Source of the DNA: Trinickia acidisoli
Lineage (GTDB): Bacteria > Pseudomonadota > Gammaproteobacteria > Burkholderiales > Burkholderiaceae
Direction: 5' to 3'
Assembly: GCF_017315725.1 (NCBI RefSeq)
Contig: NZ_JAFLRG010000002.1
Location: 1,674,001-1,738,000, forward strand
DNA length: 64,000 nucleotides
The translations under genes were made by a program, and so were the position numbers. Positions within the stretch are counted from its first letter, which is position 1. Every line of letters begins with the position of its first letter. Under the pieces are notes generated by a model. The model saw nothing but the letters and a program-made list of their open reading frames with translations. It had not been told where the DNA came from and searched no databases. Below, piece by piece: positions 49,901 through 59,067 of this stretch.

Positions 49901-50378
49901 GGGTCAAGTGCTGATCGCGCAAAACGACGTCTATCTCATCGACTTCGAGGGCGAGCCTGCTCGCAGTCTCGATGAGCGGCGCATGAAGCGCAGCCCGCTC
50001 GTCGACGTGGCCGGCATGCTGCGCTCGCTCTCGTATGCGAGCGCGGCGGCACAGCCCGTGTCGGAAAACGCGCCGACTCAGACGGCCGATCGCAAGCGCG
50101 CGCTGTTCGAACGCTTCCGCGAAGAAGGCCAGCAAGGTTTCCTCGCCGGCTATCGCGAGGCGGTCGGTCATGCCGCGCGTCCGCTCGTCTCGCCCGACGT
50201 CGAAGCCGTCCTGCTCGATCTGTTTCTCGTCGAGAAGGCCTCCTATGAAGTGCGCTACGAAGCCGCCAACCGGCCCACCTGGCTCGGGCTACCGCTACGC
50301 GGCCTCGCCGCGCTGGCCTCGCGGCTGCTCGGCGACGCTCGCGACGATGGCGAAGCCTCGGCGCCCGAGCAACCGTGA
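46968..50378 (+). CDS. treS: Trehalose synthase-maltokinase fusion
   Basis: The product has 1136 aa from the ATG at 46968 (GGAG 8 bases upstream). Residues about 35-580 are TreS (GH13_16), interconverting trehalose and maltose: catalytic Asp234 (LRLDAVPYL) and Glu276 (LLAEANQWP), 42 residues apart as in mycobacterial TreS. Residues about 600-1136 are a maltokinase (Mak/Pep2) with ETLPSYLSRRRWFASKDQKL-type start (here starting EVLPSYLSRRRW), the Brenner-like HGDFHLGQVLIAQNDVYLID near 970, and FEGEP after it. The fusion channels trehalose to maltose-1-phosphate for GlgE. The stop overlaps the glgB start. Confidence 0.96.
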   Translation: MKREDQSLDSAAAQSESGKRARASRRAAGAPLSDDPLWYKDAIIYQVHVKSFFDANNDGVGDFPGLIAKLDYIAELGVNTIWLLPFYPSPRRDDGYDIADYRGVHPDYGTLADLRHLIQGAHARGMRVVTELVINHTSDQHPWFQRARRAKPGSNHRNYYVWSDTDKKYEGTRVIFIDTEPSNWTHDPVAGAYYWHRFYSHQPDLNFDNPAVLREVLQVMRFWLDMGIDGLRLDAVPYLVEREGTSNENLPETHAILKRIRATIDAEYPNRMLLAEANQWPEDVQEYFGQEDECHMAFHFPLMPRIYMAIASEDRFPITDIMRQTPELPPTCQWAIFLRNHDELTLEMVTDSERDYLWNTYASDRRARLNLGIRRRLAPLMERDRRRIELINSLLLSMPGTPVIYYGDELGMGDNIHLGDRDGVRTPMQWSSDRNGGFSRADPEQLVLPPVMGTLYGFDAVNVEAQTRDPHSLLNWTRRMLATRRSKRAFGRGTVRFLRPSNRKILAYLREMEGEAPILCVTNLSRAPQAVELDLSEFAGRVPVEMTADSVFPAIGQLTYLLTFPPYGFLWFMLCNSEDSPSRSQPGSEQLPEFVTLVLRTGQTGPTPENVRLLESEVLPSYLSRRRWFASKDQKLHAVRLAALTTIPDAGFAFTEIEADVGRHTERYVLPLAISWGADTTVPLFTQLALARVRRGRTIGHLTDAFSLPLFAHGVLQKLREHAAVPTVQKSEIRFVPTARFPELSELGDSPEIRWISAEQSNSSLVMGERAVLKLVRRLIGGIHPEAEMSRHLTEIGYANTAPLFGEVVRVDPQGVPHTLALLQGFIENQGDAWNWVLDYLRRVIDELALAPETDEPDPEKFDGYRALTGMIGRRLGELHAALAAPCDDPAFAPETATRADIRGWVEGARTMLERALDVLATEGGKEGSKEGALMGHEMRTLAQELVDRRAALVEALERHVPRDVDAQRIRVHGDFHLGQVLIAQNDVYLIDFEGEPARSLDERRMKRSPLVDVAGMLRSLSYASAAAQPVSENAPTQTADRKRALFERFREEGQQGFLAGYREAVGHAARPLVSPDVEAVLLDLFLVEKASYEVRYEAANRPTWLGLPLRGLAALASRLLGDARDDGEASAPEQP

Positions 50379-52642
50379 GCATTGCCGAGATGGCTCCCAT
50401 GAACGACCAACCTTCACGCATCCGCGCGATCTCCGATCGCGATCCGAACGTAGGCATGCATTCCGTCGACATCGAAGCGCTCGTCGACGGCCGCCACCCC
50501 GATCCGTTCTCGCAGCTCGGACCGCACCGCACCGCCGCGGGCGACACCGTGCGAACGCTATTGCCGGGCGCGGCGAGCGTCTCCGTCATCGCAAGCGCAA
50601 ACGGCGAGTGCATCGGCAAGCTGGCCCAGATCGATTCGCGCGGGCTCTTCGCCGGGCTCGTGGAGCGCGACGAACCCTATCGACTCCGCATCGACTGGCA
50701 TGGCGTCGAGCAAGAGATCGAGGATACTTATTCGTTCGGTCCCGTGCTATCCGAAGACGCGCTCGCGCGCCTCGCGCGCGCCGATCCGTATGCGGTGCTC
50801 GATTGCCTCGGCGCGCGGCCCTGCACGGTCGAAGGCATACCGGGCGTACGCTTCGCCGTCTGGGCGCCGAACGCGCGGCGGGTATCGGTCATCGGCGACT
50901 TCAACACGTGGGATGGCCGCCGTCATCCGATGCGGTTGCGGCACGTGGCCGGCGTCTGGGAACTGTTCGTGCCCCGGCTCGCGGCCGGTGCGCGCTACAA
51001 GTACGAGATCGTCTCGCGCGACGGTCGCACGCTGCCGCTCAAGGCCGATCCGTGCGCATTGCAAACGGAACGCACGCCGGCGACGGGCTCGGTCGTTGCC
51101 GATTGGAGCGGGCTCGAACAATTCCCGTGGACGGACGGCGCCTGGATCGCAAATCGAGCGGCCCGGCAAAGCGCACGGGCGCCGATCGCCATTTACGAGG
51201 TGCATGCCGAATCGTGGCTGCGCGTCGAGGAGGACGGCCGCCGCGGTCTCGATTGGTACGAACTCGCGGACCGCCTGATTCCGTACGCACTCGGGATGGG
51301 CTTCACGCACGTCGAGTTCTTGCCGATCGCGGAACATCCGTTCGGCGGCTCGTGGGGCTACCAGCCGCTGTCGCCGTTCGCGCCGTCGGCGCGCTTCGGT
51401 CCGCCGCAGGGGTTCGCGCATTTCGTCAATCGCGCGCATGAGGCGGGGCTCGGCGTGATCCTCGATTGGGTCAGCGCGCACTTTCCGAACGATGCGCACG
51501 GCCTCATCCAATTCGACGGCACCCCGCTCTATGAGCACGCGGATCCGCGCGAGGGGTACCACCAAGACTGGAACACGATGATCTACAACCTCGGCCGCAA
51601 CGAGGTCAGCGCGTTCCTGGTCGCATCGGCCCTCGCGTGGTTGTTGCGCTATCACGTCGACGGGCTGCGCGTCGATGCCGTCGCTTCGATGCTCTATCGC
51701 GATTACTCGCGCGCCGAAGGCCAGTGGGTGCCGAACATCCATGGGGGCCGCGAAAATCTCGAGGCGATCTCGTTCTTGAAGCGCGTCAATCATGAAGTCG
51801 GATACGCCCCCGGCGTGCCGGGTGCGGTGACGATCGCCGAAGAATCGACGGCATGGCCCGGCGTGACGGCGCAGCCCGAGGACGGCGGCCTCGGCTTCCA
51901 CTTCAAGTGGAACATGGGCTGGATGCACGACACGCTCCATTACATGCACGAGAACCCGATTTATCGCCGCTATCACCATCACAACATGACGTTCGGGATG
52001 GTCTATGCGTACTCCGAGCGTTTCGTCCTACCGCTCTCGCACGACGAAGTCGTCCACGGCAAGGGCTCGCTGCTCGGCAAGATGCCCGGCGATCGCTGGC
52101 AGCAGTTCGCGAACCTGCGTGCGTACTTCGGCTTCATGTGGACGCACCCCGGCAAAAAGCTGCTGTTCATGGGCGGCGAATTCGCGCAGTACGCCGAATT
52201 CGATCACGACGCCTCGCCGCATTGGCATCTGCTCGACGAGCCGCTGCATCACGGCGTGCAAACGCTCGTGCGCGACCTGAACCGGCTCTATGCCGCCGAT
52301 CCGGCGCTGCATGCGCTCGACGCCGAGCCGGGCGGCTTCGAATGGCTCGTCGGCGACGACAACGCGAACAGCGTCTTCGCTTATCGCCGCTGCGACGGCG
52401 CGGGGCGCGAAATCACGGTCGTCTGCAATTTCACGCCCGTGCCGCGTCACGGCTATCGCATCGGCATGCAACGCCCCGGCTGGTGGAGCGAAGTGCTGAA
52501 CACGGACGCAGCCGTGTACGGCGGCTCGAACCTGGGCAACGGCGGGGGTGTCGTCACCGAAGAAGTGGCGAGCCACGGCAAGCCGCAATCGGCCGTCCTC
52601 ACGCTGCCGCCGCTCGCCACGATCGTGTTGCGCGCGGCGTAA
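50375..52642 (+). CDS. glgB: 1,4-alpha-glucan branching enzyme GlgB
   Basis: The product is 755 aa if the GTG at 50375 is used (overlapping the treS stop as GTGA); ATGs at 50390 and 50399 are alternatives. It has an N-terminal beta-sandwich (DGRHPDPFSQLGPHRTAAGD), CBM48 (FAVWAPNARRVSVIGDFNTW) and a GH13_9 barrel with Asp434 in GLRVDAVASMLYRDYSR and the catalytic Glu in TIAEESTAWPGVT near 489. It introduces alpha-1,6 branches into the glucan made by GlgE. The C-terminal beta domain is complete. Confidence 0.96.
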   Translation: MSIAEMAPMNDQPSRIRAISDRDPNVGMHSVDIEALVDGRHPDPFSQLGPHRTAAGDTVRTLLPGAASVSVIASANGECIGKLAQIDSRGLFAGLVERDEPYRLRIDWHGVEQEIEDTYSFGPVLSEDALARLARADPYAVLDCLGARPCTVEGIPGVRFAVWAPNARRVSVIGDFNTWDGRRHPMRLRHVAGVWELFVPRLAAGARYKYEIVSRDGRTLPLKADPCALQTERTPATGSVVADWSGLEQFPWTDGAWIANRAARQSARAPIAIYEVHAESWLRVEEDGRRGLDWYELADRLIPYALGMGFTHVEFLPIAEHPFGGSWGYQPLSPFAPSARFGPPQGFAHFVNRAHEAGLGVILDWVSAHFPNDAHGLIQFDGTPLYEHADPREGYHQDWNTMIYNLGRNEVSAFLVASALAWLLRYHVDGLRVDAVASMLYRDYSRAEGQWVPNIHGGRENLEAISFLKRVNHEVGYAPGVPGAVTIAEESTAWPGVTAQPEDGGLGFHFKWNMGWMHDTLHYMHENPIYRRYHHHNMTFGMVYAYSERFVLPLSHDEVVHGKGSLLGKMPGDRWQQFANLRAYFGFMWTHPGKKLLFMGGEFAQYAEFDHDASPHWHLLDEPLHHGVQTLVRDLNRLYAADPALHALDAEPGGFEWLVGDDNANSVFAYRRCDGAGREITVVCNFTPVPRHGYRIGMQRPGWWSEVLNTDAAVYGGSNLGNGGGVVTEEVASHGKPQSAVLTLPPLATIVLRAA

Positions 52643-52693
52643 CCGCGCGCAGCACGACAAGGATGATGACAAGGATTACAACAAGGACGCGGC

Positions 52694-54844
52694 ATGGCGA
52701 ATTCACTCCCCGACCGACTCGACCCCGGCGCACCGTATCCGCTCGGTGCGACGTGGGACGGTCTCGGCGTGAATTTCGCGGTGTTCTCGGCGAATGCAGA
52801 GCAGATCGATCTTTGCCTGTTCGATCCGACCGATCACAAGGAGCTTGCGCGCTTGCCGCTCGCCGAGTGTACGGACGAAGTCTGGCACGGCTATCTGCCC
52901 GGTGCGCATCCGGGCACCGTCTATGGCTTTCGTGCTCACGGCTCCTATCAGCCGCAATACGGCCATCGCTTCAACGCGGCGAAGCTGCTGATCGATCCAT
53001 ATGCGAAGAAGCTCACGGGACCGTTTCGCTGGTCCGATGCGCTGTTCGGCTATCGCGCGCACTCGAATCGGCTCGACTTGTCGCTCGACAAACGCGACTC
53101 GGCGCCGGTCGTGCCCAAATGCGTCGTCATCGACGAAGCGTTCGATTGGTCGCGCGACATACGTCCCGACGTGCCGTGGTCGGAGACCGTCATCTACGAA
53201 GCGCATTTGCGCGGCCTATCGATGCTCAACCCCGACGTGCGTCAGCACGAGCGCGGCACGTTTGCGGCGCTCGCTTCGCCGCGCTTCATCGATCATTTGC
53301 GCGATCTCGGCATCACGGCACTCGAGCTGATGCCGATTCACGCGTTCCTCGACGAACGCTTCCTGCTCGAGCGCAATCTGACGAACTACTGGGGCTACAA
53401 CACCGCGGCGTTCTTCGCGCCGCAAGCGTCGTATTTATCGACGCGGCGCTTGAACGAGTTGCGTATCGCCGTGCGCCAGTTGCATGCGGCCGGCATCGAG
53501 GTGATTCTCGACGTCGTCTACAACCACACCTGCGAAGGCAACGAACTCGGCCCGACGATCTCGTGGCGCGGGCTCGACAACGCAAGCTACTACCGGCTCA
53601 TTCCCGGCGACGAACGCCACTACATCAACGACACGGGCTGCGGCAACACGATGAATCTGTCGCATCCGCGCGTGCTGCAGATGGTGATGGATTCGCTGCG
53701 TTACTGGGTAAGCGCGTTTCACGTCGACGGTTTCCGTTTCGATCTCGGCGTGACGCTAGGGCGCGAAGGCACGGGCTTCGATCCCGGCTCGGGCTTTTTC
53801 GACGTGATTCGGCAAGACCCGATCCTATCGCAGCGCAAGCTCATCTCCGAGCCTTGGGACGTTGGCCCCGGCGGCTATCAAGTCGGCCGTCACCCCCCGG
53901 GATTCGCGGAATGGAACGACAAATTCCGCGACTGCGTGCGGCGCTTCTGGCGCGGCGATGCGAGGATGCGCGCCGAGCTCGCCGCGCGCATCGCCGGGTC
54001 GTCCGAACTGTTCAACCACCGCTTCAGGCGGCCGTGGGCCTCGGTCAACTACGTCGCGTCGCATGACGGTTTCACGCTTGCGGACGTCGTCTCGTACGAA
54101 CGCAAGCACAACGAAGCGAACGGCGAGAACAACGCCGACGGTCACAACGAGAACTGGAGCGCGAACTGGGGCGTCGAAGGCCCGACCGAGGATGCGGCGA
54201 TCGAATCAATGCGCGCGCGCGTCGCGCGCTCGATGCTCGCGAGCGTGTTCACGTCGCTCGGCACGCCGATGCTCACGGCCGGCGACGAGTTCGGACGCAG
54301 CCAGCGCGGCAACAACAACGCCTATTGTCAGGACACCGAACTATCGTGGCTCGATTGGCGCCACGCCGATTCGGACGAGGGGCGCGCGTTGATCGCATTC
54401 ACCGCGCGCCTGATCGCACTGCGCCGACAGCATCCGCTGCTGCGCGACATGCGTTTCTTGAACGGCGACGCCGACGTGTCGGCGGACATGAAAGACGTCG
54501 GTTGGTTCGACGAATGCGGCAAGCCGCTCACGAGCGAGGCATGGCAAGCCCCCGAAGCGCGCGCACTCACATTGCGCCGAGCCGGGCCCGACCTCGAGGG
54601 AAAAGTCGAGGTGCTGCTGATGATGCACAACGGCTCGAACACAGACCTGATGTTCGTGCCGCCCGCACCGCGTCTGGAATGGAACGTGCTGGCCGATAGC
54701 ACGAACCCGAGTTCACCCGTGCATCGGCTCGACGGCGAGCAACTTCAAGTCGGCGCGCACGGCTTCGTCCTGCTCGCCGCGAAGCCACCGCGGACCGAAA
54801 CCACAGCGTCGGCCCACGCGCCGACGGAAGGCCTGGACCGATGA
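52694..54844 (+). CDS. glgX: Glycogen debranching enzyme GlgX
   Basis: The product has 716 aa. CBM48 (PYPLGATWDGLGVNFAVFSA) is followed by the GH13_11 barrel: LRGLSMLNPDVRQHERGTFA, the nucleophile region VDGFRFDLGVTLGREG, and acid/base Glu in LISEPWDVGPGGYQVGRHPP. The late AGDEFGRSQRGNNNAYCQD is typical of isoamylase-type debranching enzymes. It hydrolyses alpha-1,6 bonds of limit dextrins, feeding TreY/TreZ and MalQ. AAGGA precedes the ATG; 51 bases separate it from glgB. Confidence 0.96.
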   Translation: MANSLPDRLDPGAPYPLGATWDGLGVNFAVFSANAEQIDLCLFDPTDHKELARLPLAECTDEVWHGYLPGAHPGTVYGFRAHGSYQPQYGHRFNAAKLLIDPYAKKLTGPFRWSDALFGYRAHSNRLDLSLDKRDSAPVVPKCVVIDEAFDWSRDIRPDVPWSETVIYEAHLRGLSMLNPDVRQHERGTFAALASPRFIDHLRDLGITALELMPIHAFLDERFLLERNLTNYWGYNTAAFFAPQASYLSTRRLNELRIAVRQLHAAGIEVILDVVYNHTCEGNELGPTISWRGLDNASYYRLIPGDERHYINDTGCGNTMNLSHPRVLQMVMDSLRYWVSAFHVDGFRFDLGVTLGREGTGFDPGSGFFDVIRQDPILSQRKLISEPWDVGPGGYQVGRHPPGFAEWNDKFRDCVRRFWRGDARMRAELAARIAGSSELFNHRFRRPWASVNYVASHDGFTLADVVSYERKHNEANGENNADGHNENWSANWGVEGPTEDAAIESMRARVARSMLASVFTSLGTPMLTAGDEFGRSQRGNNNAYCQDTELSWLDWRHADSDEGRALIAFTARLIALRRQHPLLRDMRFLNGDADVSADMKDVGWFDECGKPLTSEAWQAPEARALTLRRAGPDLEGKVEVLLMMHNGSNTDLMFVPPAPRLEWNVLADSTNPSSPVHRLDGEQLQVGAHGFVLLAAKPPRTETTASAHAPTEGLDR

Positions 54845-54877
54845 TCGTCTCGCCTTCTCGAGCAAGGAGCCGCTGAC

Positions 54878-56806
54878 ATGTCAGAACACCGACCCAACTC
54901 ACCGAATCGCCGCGCGCATCGATTACCGTTCGGCGCCGAATTGATCGATGCGCCCGCCGGCGAATCGCCGCGCACGCGTTTCCGGCTTTGGGCGCCCTCG
55001 CGTGCCGCGGTGCACGTGGAATTCGAATACGAGGGCAACGCGAGCATCGTCGGCATGACGCCGACCGGCAACGGCTGGTTCGAAGCGCAAGCCGAATGCG
55101 GCGCGGGCACCCGCTATCGCTATCGGCTCGACGGCGACCTCGCCGTGCCGGACCCCGCCTCGCGCTTTCAGCGCGAGGACGTGCACGGGCCGAGCGAAGT
55201 CGTCGATCCGCTCGCCTACCCATGGCGGCACCCCGAATGGCTCGGTCGTCCTTGGGAAGAGATGGTCGTCTACGAATTGCACGTCGGTGCGATGGGCGGC
55301 TATGCGAACGTTGCTCGACGCCTGCCGCATATCGCTCAGTTGGGGGCAACGGCGATCGAGCTGATGCCGCTCAACGATTTCCCGGGTCTTCGCAATTGGG
55401 GCTACGACGGCGTGCTGCCGTTCGCGCCTGATTCCGCCTACGGCCGTCCCGAGGACCTGAAGGCGCTGATCGATCGCGCACACGAGTTGGGGCTAGCCGT
55501 GCTGCTCGACGTCGTCTACAACCACTTCGGCCCCGACGGCAACTACCTGGCGCAGTATGCGCAAGCGTTCTTCCGCGACGACGTGAAGACACCGTGGGGT
55601 CCCGCCATCGATTTTCGGCGCGGCGAGGTACGCGAATTCTTCTGTCAGAACGCGCTTTACTGGCTGCACGAATACCGCTTCGACGGCCTTCGCCTCGACG
55701 CCGTCCATGCGATCGGCGACGACGGTTGGCTGCGCGAACTCGCCGACCGCGTGCATGCCTCGCTCGAGCCGCGGCGGCATGTCCATCTCGTGCTCGAAAA
55801 CGAGCACAACACGGCGAGCCTGCTGCAAACGCACTTCGACGCCCAATGGAACGACGATGCGCACAACACGCTGCACGTCCTGCTTACGGGGGAGCACGAA
55901 GGCTATTACCGCGCCTATGCCGACCAGCCCATCGCCAAGCTTGGGCGTGTGCTGTCGGAAGGCTTCGCCTATCAAGGCGAGCCGTCTCCGATCCACGATG
56001 GCGCCCCGCGCGGCGAACCGAGTGCGCAGTTGCCGCCGACAGCGTTCGTCATGTTTTTGCAGAACCACGATCAGATCGGCAATCGCGCGTTCGGCGAGCG
56101 CCTGCGAACGCTTTGCGCACCGCAAGCGCTGCTCGCGGCCACGGCGTTGCTGCTGCTGTCCCCGCAGATTCCTCTGCTGTTCATGGAAGAGGAATTCGGC
56201 TCGACGCAGCCGTTCCTCTATTTCACCGACTATGCAGGCGGCCTCGCGGAGGCCGTACGTGAAGGCCGGCGCCGCGAGTTCGCGAAGTTCTCCGCCTTCA
56301 CGGCCCCCGAGCGCCGCGCCCGCATCCCCGATCCGAACGCCGTGCAGACGTTCGCGCTGTCGTCGTCGCCCACCGAGGAGGAGCCCGACGGAACGGGCGT
56401 CGCGACGCACGGCGAGCGCTCGGCATGGTTGCACTTCTACCGCTCGGCGCTCGCCGTGCGCGCAAAGCTCATCACGCCGCGCCTGCGCGGCGCGCGCGCG
56501 CTCGACGTCACGCTGCTGCGAACGGCGGTCGGCCACGATGCCAATGCACTCCTCGTGCGCTGGCGGCTGGGCGACGGCGAAACGCTCACGGTCGCCTTGA
56601 ACCTGAGCGCCGATACGCTGCCGTTCGAAAAACGGCCCGACGGCATGGTCATCTTCGAAACACCGCCGCGCGCGCGCGACAGCGTCGATGCTTATCGATT
56701 GCCAGGCTATGCCTGCCTCGTCTGGCTGACGGGCGACGTCAACGCGTTCGCCCTGCAACACGATGCGCGCCGCCCCGCTGCGGAAGGGAAAGGAAGCGCG
56801 CCATGA
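54878..56806 (+). CDS. treZ: Malto-oligosyltrehalose trehalohydrolase TreZ
   Basis: The product has 642 aa. It opens with a CBM48-like domain (HRLPFGAELIDA...RFRLWAPSRAAVHVEFEYEG). The GH13_10 barrel has VYELHVGAMGGYANVARRLP, the nucleophile motif FDGLRLDAVHAIGDD, and the catalytic Glu in LVLENEHNTASLL. The family-typical HNTLHVLLTGEHEGYYRAYA and FMEEEFGSTQPFLYFTDYAG follow. It releases trehalose from malto-oligosyltrehalose produced by TreY. The start has AAGGAG 10 bases upstream. The stop overlaps malQ (ATGA). Confidence 0.96.
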   Translation: MSEHRPNSPNRRAHRLPFGAELIDAPAGESPRTRFRLWAPSRAAVHVEFEYEGNASIVGMTPTGNGWFEAQAECGAGTRYRYRLDGDLAVPDPASRFQREDVHGPSEVVDPLAYPWRHPEWLGRPWEEMVVYELHVGAMGGYANVARRLPHIAQLGATAIELMPLNDFPGLRNWGYDGVLPFAPDSAYGRPEDLKALIDRAHELGLAVLLDVVYNHFGPDGNYLAQYAQAFFRDDVKTPWGPAIDFRRGEVREFFCQNALYWLHEYRFDGLRLDAVHAIGDDGWLRELADRVHASLEPRRHVHLVLENEHNTASLLQTHFDAQWNDDAHNTLHVLLTGEHEGYYRAYADQPIAKLGRVLSEGFAYQGEPSPIHDGAPRGEPSAQLPPTAFVMFLQNHDQIGNRAFGERLRTLCAPQALLAATALLLLSPQIPLLFMEEEFGSTQPFLYFTDYAGGLAEAVREGRRREFAKFSAFTAPERRARIPDPNAVQTFALSSSPTEEEPDGTGVATHGERSAWLHFYRSALAVRAKLITPRLRGARALDVTLLRTAVGHDANALLVRWRLGDGETLTVALNLSADTLPFEKRPDGMVIFETPPRARDSVDAYRLPGYACLVWLTGDVNAFALQHDARRPAAEGKGSAP

Positions 56807-59067
56807 ACGGGCCCGGATCGACCTCGCCGTCGCTCGGCCGCGAGACGATCGAGCGGATCGCCGCGCGCGCCGGCTTCGAAGTGCATTGGGAAGATGCAGG
56901 CAAGCGAACCCACCGCGTGAAGCCCAAGACGCTCGCGACATTGCTTGCCGCGCTGGGCCTGCCCTGCGGCACACAAGCCGAGGCGCAAGCAACGTTGGCC
57001 ATGCTCGACGCCGAACGTGCCTCGCACAAGCTGCCGCCGCTCGTGACGGCCGAATGCCATCGCGCCACCGCGCTGCCCGTCATGCCGACACAAACGAGCG
57101 CCCTCTATCGGATCGAGCTCGAAGGGGGTGGTGTCATCGAAGGGCGCTTGGCGGCCCCGAGGGGCGAATCGACATTGCTCGCACCCATCGCGGAGCCGGG
57201 CTATCACACGCTCGAGCTCGGCAATCAGCGCACCGTGTTGGCGGTCGCGCCGCCGCGCTGCTATACCGTCGAAGATGCCTGTCGCGACGCGAGCGCCGCA
57301 ACCAACGGCAAGCGCGCGCGGCGCAGCGACGCCGACGCACCGCGCGCCGCCTCGATCTGGGGCATCGGCGCGCAACTCTACGGGCTGCGCCGTACCGGTG
57401 ACGGCGGCATCGGCGACTACACCGCGCTCGCGTCGCTCGCGCGGCACAGCGCACGCGCGGGCGCCGACGCGCTGGCGATCAGCCCGACGCATGCGATGTT
57501 CAGCGCCGACCCGCGCAAGTTCAGCCCCTATGCGCCGTCGTCTCGGCTGTTCCTGAACGTCGCCCATATCGACCCGTCCACGGCGCTCGGCACCCAGGCC
57601 TTCGAGGCCGTGCTCGACGCCGCCGGCGCGCATGGCGAGGGCTCGTTCCGCGAACGATGGGCCACGCTCGAAACGTTGCCGCTCATCGATTGGTCGAACG
57701 CCGTCACGCTGCGCCTCGCGATATTGCGCGCGCTGTACGCACGCTTTTGCGAGCACGAGCGGACGGCCGACACACCGTTGGCCCGCGAATTCGCCGCGTT
57801 TTGTTCGCGTGGGGGACGCACGCTCGAAGATCACGCACGTTTCGAAGCGATCGATGCGATCGAGCGCGGACAGCACGGCACCGGTCATTGGCGCGACTGG
57901 CCCGCCGAGTTCACCGACCCGCGTCGCCCCGAGGTCGATGCCTTCGCGCGCACGCATCGCCACGAAGTCGATTTCCATGTGTTCCTGCAATGGCTTGCCG
58001 CCAAAGGCATGACATCGGCTCAGCGCGCCGCGCGCGACGCCGGGATGGCGATCGGGCTCGTCGCCGACCTTGCCGTCGGCTGCGATGGCGCCGGCAGCCA
58101 TGCCTGGTCTTATCCCGACGATATGCTCAGGTCCGTCTCGGTCGGTGCCCCGCCCGACTTGTTCAATCAAGCGGGCCAAGCCTGGGGGCTGACGACGTTC
58201 TCGCCTCGCGCCATGCGCACGCAAGGCTTCCGCGCGTTCATCGACATGCTGCGCGCCACGTTCGCCTATGGCGGCGGATTGCGCATCGATCACGTATTGG
58301 GCCTGCAACGGCTATGGCTCGTGCCCGAAGGCGCCAGCGCAGCCGACGGAGCCTATCTGCGCTACCCGATGACCGATACGCTGCGTCTCATCGCACTCGA
58401 ATCGATGCGCCATCGCGCAATCGTGATCGGCGAAGATCTGGGCACCGTTCCCGACGGGTTCCGCGAACGCCTGGCACGCCACGGCCTGCTCGGCATCAGC
58501 GTGCTCTGGTTCGAGCGCAGCGAAGACGGAGGCCGCTTCAGGCCGCCCGCGCAATGGAGCCGCACAGCCCTTGCCACGACGACCACGCACGATCTGCCGA
58601 CCGTCGCGGGATGGTGGTGCGGCGCCGACATCGCCTGGCGCGACAAGATCGGCCAAACCACCGCGCGTGCGGACGGCCGCGATCCCGTTGCGCTGGCCAA
58701 TGCCGAACGGGCCGCCGATCGCCACGCACTGTGGCGCGCATTCCAGCATGCGGGCGATGCGGCGCCCGGCGTCGGCGCGCCGCCGAAAGACCAGCCGCCC
58801 GTCGACGAAGCACTGACTTTCGTCGCATCGACGCCGGCGCCGCTCGCGCTCTATCCGCTCGAGGACCTGCTGGGCCTCGCCGACCAACCGAACTTGCCGG
58901 GCTCGATCGACGAGCATCCGAATTGGCGCCGACGTCTCGCCGCGCCGATCGAAGCGCTCTTCGACGGCGGCGTGCTGACCGATCGCTTGCTCGCCCTCTC
59001 GGGCAGGCGCGCGTCTGCGGCACGCCCTCGCAACGGCCCGACCTCCGACAAGCCCAGCAAGCCATGA
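56803..59067 (+). CDS. malQ: 4-alpha-glucanotransferase MalQ
   Basis: The product has 754 aa from the ATG at 56803, inside the treZ stop and with AAGGAAG upstream. The first 170 residues form the N-terminal beta domain found in proteobacterial MalQ. The GH77 barrel shows WGIGAQLYGLRRTGDGGIGD, the nucleophile Asp in GGLRIDHVLGLQRLW and Glu in VIGEDLGTVPDGF, and ATTTHDLPTVAGWW near the end. It disproportionates maltodextrins, giving chains long enough for TreY. Its stop overlaps the treY start. Confidence 0.95.
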   Translation: MNGPGSTSPSLGRETIERIAARAGFEVHWEDAGKRTHRVKPKTLATLLAALGLPCGTQAEAQATLAMLDAERASHKLPPLVTAECHRATALPVMPTQTSALYRIELEGGGVIEGRLAAPRGESTLLAPIAEPGYHTLELGNQRTVLAVAPPRCYTVEDACRDASAATNGKRARRSDADAPRAASIWGIGAQLYGLRRTGDGGIGDYTALASLARHSARAGADALAISPTHAMFSADPRKFSPYAPSSRLFLNVAHIDPSTALGTQAFEAVLDAAGAHGEGSFRERWATLETLPLIDWSNAVTLRLAILRALYARFCEHERTADTPLAREFAAFCSRGGRTLEDHARFEAIDAIERGQHGTGHWRDWPAEFTDPRRPEVDAFARTHRHEVDFHVFLQWLAAKGMTSAQRAARDAGMAIGLVADLAVGCDGAGSHAWSYPDDMLRSVSVGAPPDLFNQAGQAWGLTTFSPRAMRTQGFRAFIDMLRATFAYGGGLRIDHVLGLQRLWLVPEGASAADGAYLRYPMTDTLRLIALESMRHRAIVIGEDLGTVPDGFRERLARHGLLGISVLWFERSEDGGRFRPPAQWSRTALATTTTHDLPTVAGWWCGADIAWRDKIGQTTARADGRDPVALANAERAADRHALWRAFQHAGDAAPGVGAPPKDQPPVDEALTFVASTPAPLALYPLEDLLGLADQPNLPGSIDEHPNWRRRLAAPIEALFDGGVLTDRLLALSGRRASAARPRNGPTSDKPSKP

